From Candidatus Falkowiibacteriota bacterium (GTDB lineage Bacteria > Patescibacteriota > Patescibacteriia > CAIXNZ01), in NCBI GenBank assembly GCA_903920975.1, contig CAIXNZ010000077.1:1-18207 (forward strand): DNA of 18,207 nt, written 5' to 3'. How positions within the stretch are numbered: position 1 is the first letter of the stretch; each line of letters begins with the position of its first letter. A program made the translations under genes and the position numbers. The notes under the pieces were generated by a model. The model was given only the letters and a program-made list of their open reading frames with translations, was not told the origin of the DNA and did no database searches. Of the stretch, positions 13,159 to 18,207 are shown in pieces.

Positions 13159-13413
13159 ATGCTCAAAATTTTTAAAGTAAGAGTAACCCCTAATTCCAGT
13201 GTCAATAAGATTGTTGAGCAGGACAATGACTTTTTAAAAATCAAACTGACTGCGCCAGCGCATGAAGACAAGGCCAACCAGGCATTGATAAAATTTTTAA
13301 GTTTGCATTTTAAAATTGCTAAAAATAAAATAGAAATAATTTCAGGCCAAAAATCTCGAGATAAAATAATTGGGGTTTATTTACCCATTGACAAAAAGAG
13401 TAAAAAGGGCTAA
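13159..13413 (+). CDS. YggU/DUF167 (UPF0235) family protein
   Basis: An 84-aa small alpha/beta protein with the family pattern: FKVRVTPNSSVNKI (5-18), LKIKLTAPAHEDKANQALIK (26-45), then IEIISGQKSRDKIIGV (58-73). This matches the DUF167 fold described for E. coli YggU; the biochemical role is unknown. It is the last gene of the five-gene operon. No terminator hairpin follows; instead the -35/-10 of the next gene overlap its last codons and stop. Confidence 0.9.
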   Translation: MLKIFKVRVTPNSSVNKIVEQDNDFLKIKLTAPAHEDKANQALIKFLSLHFKIAKNKIEIISGQKSRDKIIGVYLPIDKKSKKG

Positions 13414-13416
13414 GGT
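13388..13416 (+). promoter_or_regulatory. Candidate promoter of the secreted 167-aa protein gene
   Basis: TTGACA (13388-13393), 17-bp spacer, TAAGGT (13411-13416); the TAA of the -10 is the YggU stop codon. The distance from -10 start to ATG is 49 bp, identical to that of the next gene downstream. Confidence 0.5.
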
Positions 13417-13459
13417 AGAAAAATAAAAGTTCACAAAAAGCGGAATAAAGGAGGAAAAA

Positions 13460-13963
13460 ATGAAGAGGATTGTGGTATTTTTGGTTTTTTTTATCAGTAT
13501 TACGATGCTTTCAGCTGCTGGGAAACAAGACAAAGAATTCACCAGCAAAAAGCTCGGCATCAGCCTATCTGCGCCCAAGGACTGGGAGGTTGAGGAAGAT
13601 AAAAACGAACCTCTGGTCAGTCTTTATTCCCCGGAGACAAAGCAGCACCCGGCCAAAACCCTTGATTTGGAAAAGGGCCTCAAAATGGAGCTGACAAGCA
13701 TGGATGAAAAACATTTCCAAGAAATAATGCGGGGAGTTAAGGCCGAAGAATTTGTTGTGCTTGCCAATGCAAATGGCAAAGAACATATCACTATTTACTC
13801 GGAAAAAGGCACTTATGGCGGTGCCAGCATTATTTGCCTGCATGCTTTAATCACTAAAGGTGATAAAGGTATCTGGGTCATTGGCTACTTACCCGAAAAA
13901 AATAAAATGGATGAGTATGCTGAAAAATATTTGCTTGTAATTTCAACCATTACTTTTATTTAA
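13460..13963 (+). CDS. Secreted protein of unknown function
   Basis: A 167-aa protein. A signal peptide covers about 1-20 (MKRIVVFLVFFISITMLSAA), with no lipobox Cys. The mature part begins KEFTSKKLGISLSAPKDWEV, a strand pattern (surface strand, then xPxxW) seen in small PsbP/DcrB-like alpha-beta proteins. A helix with KHFQEIMRG and a final strand IWVIGYLPE follow, then EKYLLVISTITF. The fold call is tentative and no active-site motif is visible. It has a full SD, AAAGGAGG (13447-13454), 5 nt from the ATG. Base composition is richer in G+C than in the neighbouring surface genes. It ends in its own terminator and shares promoter spacing with the following dGTPase-like gene. Confidence 0.65.
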   Translation: MKRIVVFLVFFISITMLSAAGKQDKEFTSKKLGISLSAPKDWEVEEDKNEPLVSLYSPETKQHPAKTLDLEKGLKMELTSMDEKHFQEIMRGVKAEEFVVLANANGKEHITIYSEKGTYGGASIICLHALITKGDKGIWVIGYLPEKNKMDEYAEKYLLVISTITFI

Positions 13964-13969
13964 AAAGCC

Positions 13970-14001
13970 AAGAGCGACTCTAAATGAGCCGCTCTTTTTT
14001 T
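13970..14001 (+). terminator. Terminator of the 167-aa protein gene
   Basis: AAGAGCG and CGCTCTT arms (13970-13976 and 13990-13996), with inner ACTC/GAG(C) pairing around TAAAT, then a T-tract. The last T bases are also the first bases of the next -35 box. Confidence 0.88.
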
Positions 14002-14028
14002 GACAAACTCAGCGCTAGATACTAAGAT
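14000..14028 (+). promoter_or_regulatory. Promoter of the dGTPase-like gene
   Basis: TTGACA (14000-14005), 17-bp spacer, TAAGAT (14023-14028), leader of ~37 nt with SD AAAGGAGG at 14055-14062, 9 nt before the ATG. Confidence 0.7.
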
Positions 14029-14071
14029 AATAAAATGCTTGATCTTTAAAAAATAAAGGAGGACTAACTAA

Positions 14072-15139
14072 ATGGAACTGAAAAAGTATCATGGCGCTTT
14101 GGCGCATTTGGCTTTTGACACAAAAAAATCTAAAGGCCGCTTGGGCTGCTCTTGCCAAAAATCCGATCAGTTTGATGATGATGGTTTTTTGACCTGTCAT
14201 CTCAATCCTTTCCAAGTTGATATTATAAAAGCTCTTAATAGTAAGGCACTGCGCCGTGCTGCGGGCAAAACTCAGGTTTTTCCAATACCGAACAACCCGC
14301 ATATCAGAACCAGACAAATGCATTCGCTTGAAGTTGCCGCCGCTGCCATGCCTATCGCCAGTATTTTGGGACTTAATATTGAACTTTGCGAAGCCATTGC
14401 TTATTGCCATGATATTGGCCATGCGCCGTTCGGCCATTTCGGAGAACATTATCTGTCAGAAAAGTCAGGTAAGCCTTTTATCCACGCGGTCAGCTCAGTA
14501 ATAGTAGCCCAGCAGATCGAAAGAAAAGGCAGCGGTCTTAACCTTTGTTTTGAAACTCTTAACGGCATATTACACCACTCTGGCACACGTGATTATGATG
14601 TCCGGCTTGACCAGAACTTGCTGCAAGAATACCTGGTTCTTAAACTGGCCGATAAAATCGCCTTTACTTTTTCTGATTACAATGATGCCAAGCGTGTTGG
14701 CTGGATTTCTGAACCCAATGATTCTAATATTTTTTTCTTTGGCGATTACCAGCGCTTACGCGTAGCCAAATGCATTGAAGCCATAATCATTGAAAGCGCG
14801 GAAAAAGGCCGCGTTTCATTCCAGGATTCAGAGGTGGCCCATGAATTCGTTAATCTGCGCAAATGGTTATTTGAAAAAGTTTATTTACCCATCAATTTTG
14901 ATGTGCAAAAATCCTATCTTGACCGACTGTTAGACTTCCTCACTAAAGACCCGCATTTTGAGAGCTGTGACCCATTTCTGCTAATTTCACTAATGACTGA
15001 TCGCGAAATATTCCAGTTCGGAGAATTTTGCAACAGCGCTTCAATCCCCAGATTTGAAACCATACAAAATTTTGGCGTAATTGAAATTTTGGAATGGTTA
15101 AGAGGCAAAGAATTTGATTTTTCCCAAGTTAAACTTTAG
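14072..15139 (+). CDS. HD-domain dNTP triphosphohydrolase (dGTPase-like)
   Basis: A 355-aa protein. The dGTPase family block is plain: SKALRRAAGKTQVFPI (57-72), then HIRTRQMHSLEVAA (77-90), with His84 the first metal ligand. Next comes CHDIGHAPFGHFGE (112-125), with the HD pair His113-Asp114, and LKLADKIAFTFSD (190-202), with Asp194 the fourth ligand. These enzymes split dGTP or other dNTPs to the nucleoside and triphosphate, controlling dNTP pools and sometimes phage growth. ILHHSGTRDYD (166-176) supplies further active-site histidines. An N-terminal Cys cluster (C26, C28, C42) precedes the HD core and could be a metal site; I do not know whether it is common in the family. Strong SD and own promoter. 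It converges on yidD through a shared hairpin. Confidence 0.88.
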   Translation: MELKKYHGALAHLAFDTKKSKGRLGCSCQKSDQFDDDGFLTCHLNPFQVDIIKALNSKALRRAAGKTQVFPIPNNPHIRTRQMHSLEVAAAAMPIASILGLNIELCEAIAYCHDIGHAPFGHFGEHYLSEKSGKPFIHAVSSVIVAQQIERKGSGLNLCFETLNGILHHSGTRDYDVRLDQNLLQEYLVLKLADKIAFTFSDYNDAKRVGWISEPNDSNIFFFGDYQRLRVAKCIEAIIIESAEKGRVSFQDSEVAHEFVNLRKWLFEKVYLPINFDVQKSYLDRLLDFLTKDPHFESCDPFLLISLMTDREIFQFGEFCNSASIPRFETIQNFGVIEILEWLRGKEFDFSQVKL

Positions 15140-15140
15140 A

Positions 15141-15174
15141 AAAAAACGCCCGGCTAAAGCCGAGGCGTTTTTCT
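15141..15174. terminator. Convergent terminator (dGTPase-like gene and yidD)
   Basis: AACGCC-CGGC and GCCG-A-GGCGTT arms around TAAA, with an A-run on the left and T5 on the right, placed between two converging stops. Confidence 0.88.
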
Positions 15175-15185
15175 TTATATTTAAT

Positions 15186-15449
15186 TTATGGCACAGGATC
15201 ATGGCCGCCTTTGGCAAAAGGATGACAGTGTAATAACCGTATCAAGCCCAGCCAACAACCTTTAAAAATTCCGTACTTATTAATGGCCTCATAAGTATAC
15301 TCGCTGCAACTGGGATAAAAGCGGCAACCCCAGAAAGGAAATACCCTGGCTAACGGACCGTGATCAAAAGAAAGTGTCTTTTGATAAAGCCTGATAACCA
15401 GCAAAACCACGAACTTTATTTGAAACTTAATGTTTTTAAAAAAATTCAT
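15186..15449 (-). CDS. yidD: Membrane protein insertion efficiency factor YidD
   Basis: An 87-aa protein. An N-terminal amphipathic/hydrophobic helix (FKNIKFQIKFVVLLVIRLYQ) is followed by the invariant Cys-rich core: WGCRFYPSCSEYTYEAI (40-56), GIFKGCWLGLIRLLHCHPF and the terminal GGHDPVP. YidD sits at the inner membrane and helps YidC/Sec insertion. Its ATG overlaps the rnpA TGA (ATGA, 4 nt), giving translational coupling, the usual arrangement. Unusually, the expected yidC and jag/khpB do not follow; a terminator and a convergent gene come next. Confidence 0.95.
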   Translation of the reverse strand: MNFFKNIKFQIKFVVLLVIRLYQKTLSFDHGPLARVFPFWGCRFYPSCSEYTYEAINKYGIFKGCWLGLIRLLHCHPFAKGGHDPVP

Positions 15450-15799
15450 AACAACCCGGCTTTTTTAAAAGCGCTGATTAATTCCTTTTCAATTTCTTGG
15501 TAGACAGCGACTTTGCCTAATTTATTAATAATCTTTGGCGAAACAATTATGGCTACATCATATCCCTTGGCCAGCTTATTTTGATTAAGACGAATTATTT
15601 CTCGGATTCTGCGCTTGGCTAAATTGCGCTTAACCGCTCTTTTGTGCACCTTGCCTGAGGTAATGACAGTATAGCGTGACTCTGGCAGTCCATTTTTTTT
15701 AAATTTCACCAAAAAAAATAAAAAATAAACCGCCTGGCCTTGCTTCATAAGTGCTTCAATGTCTTTTTTCAGCCTTAAGCGATTTATTTTTTTTAACAT
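15446..15799 (-). CDS. rnpA: Ribonuclease P protein component
   Basis: A 117-aa basic protein that binds the RNase P RNA and the 5' leader of pre-tRNA. Visible marks are RLRLKKDIEALMKQG near the N-terminus, the RNR-type motif HKRAVKRNLAKRRIREIIRL (52-71), and the C-terminal helix EIEKELISAFKKAGLL. The gene begins 10 nt after rpmH, is transcribed with it, and overlaps yidD by 4 nt. Its TGA stop shows that TGA terminates translation in this organism. There is no SD, consistent with coupling from rpmH. Confidence 0.96.
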   Translation of the reverse strand: MLKKINRLRLKKDIEALMKQGQAVYFLFFLVKFKKNGLPESRYTVITSGKVHKRAVKRNLAKRRIREIIRLNQNKLAKGYDVAIIVSPKIINKLGKVAVYQEIEKELISAFKKAGLL

Positions 15800-15809
15800 A
15801 TTGAGGTGT

Positions 15810-15971
15810 TTATTTTTGACCCGTTCTTTCGCCTGAAACCGTTAAACTATGGCGACCCTTGGCCCTTCTTCTCTTTAAAACGATTCTGCCGTTTTTGCTC
15901 TTCATGCGGGATCTAAAGCCATGAGACTTCACTCTTTTTCGTTTTTTTGGCTGATATGTTCTTTTTGGCAT
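15810..15971 (-). CDS. rpmH: Large-subunit ribosomal protein bL34
   Basis: A 53-codon gene found by reading the minus strand from ATG 15971 to TAA 15810. The product begins MPKRTYQPKKRKRVKSHGFR and continues with SRMKSKNGR and the VLKRRRAKGRHSL core of bL34. Family length is usually 44-46, and here an extra C-terminal stretch, TVSGERTGQK, is present. bL34 is a late-assembling 50S protein. The gene leads the rpmH-rnpA-yidD operon beside the origin, in the arrangement conserved across bacteria. Its promoter spacer contains a perfect DnaA box. Confidence 0.96.
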   Translation of the reverse strand: MPKRTYQPKKRKRVKSHGFRSRMKSKNGRIVLKRRRAKGRHSLTVSGERTGQK

Positions 15972-16004
15972 AATTTTTGTAAATTAGTAGAAAATTATAT
16001 AGAA

Positions 16005-16033
16005 ATAATAGCAGGTGTGGATAAATTTGTCAA
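16005..16033 (-). promoter_or_regulatory. rpmH promoter with a perfect DnaA box in its spacer
   Basis: On the minus strand TTGACA (16033-16028), 17-bp spacer, TATTAT (16010-16005). The spacer contains TTATCCACA (16024-16016), the exact DnaA consensus 9-mer, so DnaA binding should occlude the polymerase. The predicted leader is about 27 nt. Confidence 0.85.
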
Positions 16034-16177
16034 AACAAAAATAATGTATTAAGATGAATCCACAATTTATAAACAAGCTATTAACATTTACGGGGTTAGC
16101 CATGATTTTTTAGTCTCAATTTTTATGATATCATTTTTATATAAAACAAAAATCTCAATTAATTTTTCGGGGGAACT
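16034..16177 (+). promoter_or_regulatory. dnaA upstream region
   Basis: 144 bp of AT-rich sequence before dnaA. It contains GAATCCACA (16056-16064), a two-mismatch DnaA-box-like site, and a perfect 10-bp palindrome ATGATATCAT (16125-16134) overlapping a possible TATGAT -10. TATATA at 16138-16143 is another -10 candidate. No good -35 is found. A weak SD-like GGGGGAA precedes the ATG. Confidence 0.45.
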
Positions 16178-17566
16178 ATGAATACCCAACAAATTTGGCA
16201 AGCAGTACTTGGCGAATTAGAGCTTGGTTTATCCAAGGCTAATTTCACTACCTGGTTTAAGGGCACATTTATCTTAGAGCTCGAAGACCTTAAGGTTGTA
16301 ATTGGCGTGCCCAATGCCTTCACTAAGAGTTGGCTGGAAAAAAAATATACCTCTGAAATCCTTAAAGCGCTGCGCACTATCACGGAAAACAATTTGCGCG
16401 AAATTGGCTTTAGGGTGGCTTCTCTAAAAAATCTACAAAAAGAAATTTCTGAATTTGCCAAAGAAGAAATAATCGGCCAGCCAAAATCTAATGTGGCTGT
16501 TGATTCTCTGTCCAGACGACCAGTTGCGGCCAATATTTTCGGCTTAAACCCCAAATATACTTTCTCCACGTTTATAATCGGTAAAAATAATGAACTTGCT
16601 CGGGCCGCATCCATGGCCGTAGCAGGCAACCCAGGCGTTACTTATAACCCTCTTTTTATCTATGGCGATGCTGGCTTGGGTAAAACTCATTTACTTCAGG
16701 CAATCGGGCATGAAGTTTTGAATAAATTTGCTGAAAAGAAAATTTTGTATTTAACTTGTGAAAAATTTACCAATGATTTTGTTAATGCCATGACTAATGG
16801 CCGGGGCAAAGCCAATGATTTTAAGGATGTTTATCGTAATGTTGATGTTTTATTAATTGACGACATCCAATTTATTGCCGGCAAGGAGGGTACCCAGGAA
16901 GAATTTTTTCACACCTTTAACGCTTTACACCAAAACAATAAACAAATAGTGCTTTCTTCTGACCGTCCGCCCAAATCCATTCCGGCCCTGGAAAATCGCC
17001 TCTTAACTCGTTTTGAGTGGGGCATGATCGCGGATATTTCTCTGCCAGACTATGAAACTCGCCTGGCAATATTAAAAAGCAAGTCTCTGGAAAAAAATTA
17101 TTCCCTGGAACAATCAGTGCTAAATTATTTAGCCAATTCCATTGCTTCCAACATCAGAGAGCTGGAGGGCGCTTTAAACCGCATTATTGCCTTCCATCAA
17201 TTGAATGGCTTACCGCCGACTCTGGAAAGCGTCAAGAAAATTTTATCCAGCTTAACCACAAATTTGCAAAAGCGCTCTTTGACCTCAAAAGATATTATTC
17301 AGACTGTGGCCAATTTTTATGATGTTACCATTGATGATATTACCGGCAAATCAAGAGAAAAAAAATTAGTTACGCCCCGCCAAATAATAATGTTTTTAAT
17401 GAGACATGAAATTAAAAGCTCTTTCCCGACCATTGGCGGAGAATTGGGCGGTCGTGATCATACTACTGCCATGCACGCGGTTGGAAAAATTCAAAATGAT
17501 TATGATAATGATGAAAAAACCAGGCGAGAAATAGAGCAAATTAAACAAAGGATGTATAATTTATAA
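16178..17566 (+). CDS. dnaA: Chromosomal replication initiator DnaA
   Basis: A 462-aa full-length protein. Domain I (1 to ~85) starts MNTQQIWQAVLGELEL and ends near LREIGFRV. A short linker (about 86-125) follows. The AAA+ domain III has Walker A GDAGLGKT (163-170), Walker B VLLIDDIQF (224-232), LLTRFEWGMIADI (275-287) around the arginine-finger box, and sensor II SNIRELEGAL (324-333). DNA-binding domain IV carries VTIDDITGKSREKKLVTPRQ (383-402) and the signature GGRDHTTAMHAV (424-435). DnaA-ATP oligomerises on DnaA boxes and melts oriC. It diverges from rpmH, with dnaN following after a 275-bp gap that carries DnaA-box-like sites; autoregulation is likely. Confidence 0.98.
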   Translation: MNTQQIWQAVLGELELGLSKANFTTWFKGTFILELEDLKVVIGVPNAFTKSWLEKKYTSEILKALRTITENNLREIGFRVASLKNLQKEISEFAKEEIIGQPKSNVAVDSLSRRPVAANIFGLNPKYTFSTFIIGKNNELARAASMAVAGNPGVTYNPLFIYGDAGLGKTHLLQAIGHEVLNKFAEKKILYLTCEKFTNDFVNAMTNGRGKANDFKDVYRNVDVLLIDDIQFIAGKEGTQEEFFHTFNALHQNNKQIVLSSDRPPKSIPALENRLLTRFEWGMIADISLPDYETRLAILKSKSLEKNYSLEQSVLNYLANSIASNIRELEGALNRIIAFHQLNGLPPTLESVKKILSSLTTNLQKRSLTSKDIIQTVANFYDVTIDDITGKSREKKLVTPRQIIMFLMRHEIKSSFPTIGGELGGRDHTTAMHAVGKIQNDYDNDEKTRREIEQIKQRMYNL

Positions 17567-17841
17567 TAAGCTGTGTTTTATCGGTGGAAAAAGTAATAAT
17601 TTCTTTGGTAAAAATTCTGTAAAAAATTGTTAAAAACTCTGCATAAAAATCCAAAAAATTTGTCTGCCCCAAAAAGGGTCAAAAAACTTCAACACACAAC
17701 CAACCTCTAATAAATTGTTTTTACATAATTTTTCCACAACCGCTTTGTCAAAATTTCTTAATAATTATTATTCTTTTTCCCACTTCAAAAAATTTATCCA
17801 CTTACTTACTATCACTACTATAATATTAACTAATAAAAAAT
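17567..17841. other. oriC: Likely oriC: AT-rich dnaA-dnaN intergenic region with DnaA-box-like sites
   Basis: 275 bp without a gene, very AT-rich. DnaA-box-like 9-mers on the plus strand are TTTTCCACA (17730-17738, one mismatch) and TTATCCACT (17794-17802, one mismatch). On the minus strand is TTTTCCACC (17583-17591, two mismatches). A T/A-rich stretch at about 17592-17670 could be the unwinding element. The perfect box lies instead in the rpmH promoter, so the origin could be bipartite around dnaA. No long inverted repeat is seen. Confidence 0.6.
17819..17824 (+). promoter_or_regulatory. -10 box of dnaN
   Basis: A perfect TATAAT lies 17 nt before the dnaN ATG, giving a leader of about 10 nt and no SD. 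The -35 region is poor and overlaps the DnaA-box-like TTATCCACT (17794-17802). Confidence 0.5.
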
Positions 17842-18207
17842 ATGAAAATAACTTGTACACAGGAAAATTTAAAACGCGGCCTTAATACTGTTTCGCATGT
17901 GGCCAGTAAAAGTACCTCTTTGCCTATTTTGAATAATGTTTTGGTAAAAGCGGAAAAGGGCGTTTTAAATTTAATTACCACTAATTTGGAAATGGGTATT
18001 CGTTGCCAGGTTAGATCAAAAATATATAAAGACGGTAGCTATACGGTCAATTCCAAATTACTGGCTGATTTTATTGGTCTTTTGTCAAACGAAAAAGTGG
18101 ACATGGAATTAAAAGAAGACGCTTTAGAGGTTTGGACGGCCAATCAGGAAACAAAAATGAAGGGGGATAATGCCGAAGATTTTCCCTTAATTCCTCAAAT
18201 TGAGAAA
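17842..18207 (+). CDS. dnaN: DNA polymerase III beta subunit (sliding clamp), N-terminal part
   Basis: The first 122 residues are in the window and the right edge cuts the gene. The start MKITCTQENLKRGLNTVSHV is the typical clamp N-terminus. It is followed by STSLPILNNVLVKAEKGVLN and LITTNLEMGIRC, SYTVNSKLLADFIGLL and, near the edge, AEDFPLIP, all standard domain I elements of the beta clamp. The homodimeric ring tethers Pol III and other replication and repair proteins to DNA. It follows dnaA across the putative origin, as in most bacteria. Confidence 0.97.
   Translation, partial: MKITCTQENLKRGLNTVSHVASKSTSLPILNNVLVKAEKGVLNLITTNLEMGIRCQVRSKIYKDGSYTVNSKLLADFIGLLSNEKVDMELKEDALEVWTANQETKMKGDNAEDFPLIPQIEK

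Noticed and set aside
13565..14449. Antisense open frames opposite the secreted protein and dGTPase-like genes
   Set aside because: No recognisable motif or SD, and the sense strand has strong SDs and conserved HD motifs.
14072..15139. Anti-phage dGTPase defence island
   Set aside because: The enzyme family can restrict phage, but no accessory defence genes lie nearby and the neighbours are housekeeping genes.
1..18207. Alternative genetic code (TGA as Gly, as in Gracilibacteria/SR1)
   Set aside because: rnpA ends in TGA overlapping the yidD start in the canonical way, and conserved proteins contain no in-frame TGA.

Overview
The window is AT-rich, gene-dense bacterial DNA spanning the replication-origin end of a small genome. 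The gene set (TrmB-like regulator tail, rpsP-khpA, trigger factor, rpmH-rnpA-yidD diverging from dnaA-dnaN), the tight packing, the many genes without a Shine-Dalgarno sequence and the four-helix-bundle/IVS-type repeat element all suggest a member of the Candidate Phyla Radiation (Patescibacteria, Parcubacteria-like). This placement is inferred from gene style; no rRNA is present to confirm it. TGA is used as a normal stop (rnpA), so the Gracilibacteria/SR1 recoding does not apply.

Layout. 1-290: tail of a TrmB-type regulator. 345-1890: a trmD locus rearranged around repeats. An intact trmD sits between copies of a ~118-bp imperfect-hairpin repeat. One copy carries a four-helix-bundle (23S-IVS-type) protein gene, and the orphan C-terminal tail of a second, different trmD remains beside the shared terminator. 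1941-3707 (minus): a secreted YHYH-like protein, khpA and rpsP, each with its own terminator. 3815-7831 (plus): a two-gene cell-surface unit made of a secreted glycosidase-like/beta-propeller protein and a membrane-anchored multi-Ig-like protein, bracketed by a near-consensus promoter and a strong terminator. 7838-8644 (minus): a SAM methyltransferase. 8669-10198: promoter, a 35-codon small ORF, and trigger factor. 10227-10948: a phosphoesterase and a zinc-ribbon protein that converge on one hairpin. 11046-13413: a compact operon of MgtC-like, IMPase-like, threonylcarbamoyl-AMP synthase, a Cys-rich membrane protein and a YggU-family protein. 13460-15139: a secreted protein and an HD-domain dGTPase-like enzyme, both with strong SDs and identically spaced promoters. 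15186-18207: the origin region, with yidD-rnpA-rpmH leftward, dnaA and dnaN rightward, and DnaA-box-like sites in both intergenic gaps.

How the genes work together. Most of the window is housekeeping: tRNA modification (TrmD m1G37, TsaC t6A37), ribosome and RNA proteins (bS16, bL34, RNase P protein, KhpA), nascent-chain folding (trigger factor), membrane insertion (YidD) and replication initiation (DnaA, DNA clamp). The accessory interest lies in the trmD/repeat locus, the surface-protein pair and several unrecognised small proteins. Two initiation styles coexist: genes whose -10 box lies only about 14-17 nt before the ATG with no SD, and genes with a full AAGGAGG-type SD. No defence system, prophage, CRISPR array or tRNA gene was found.
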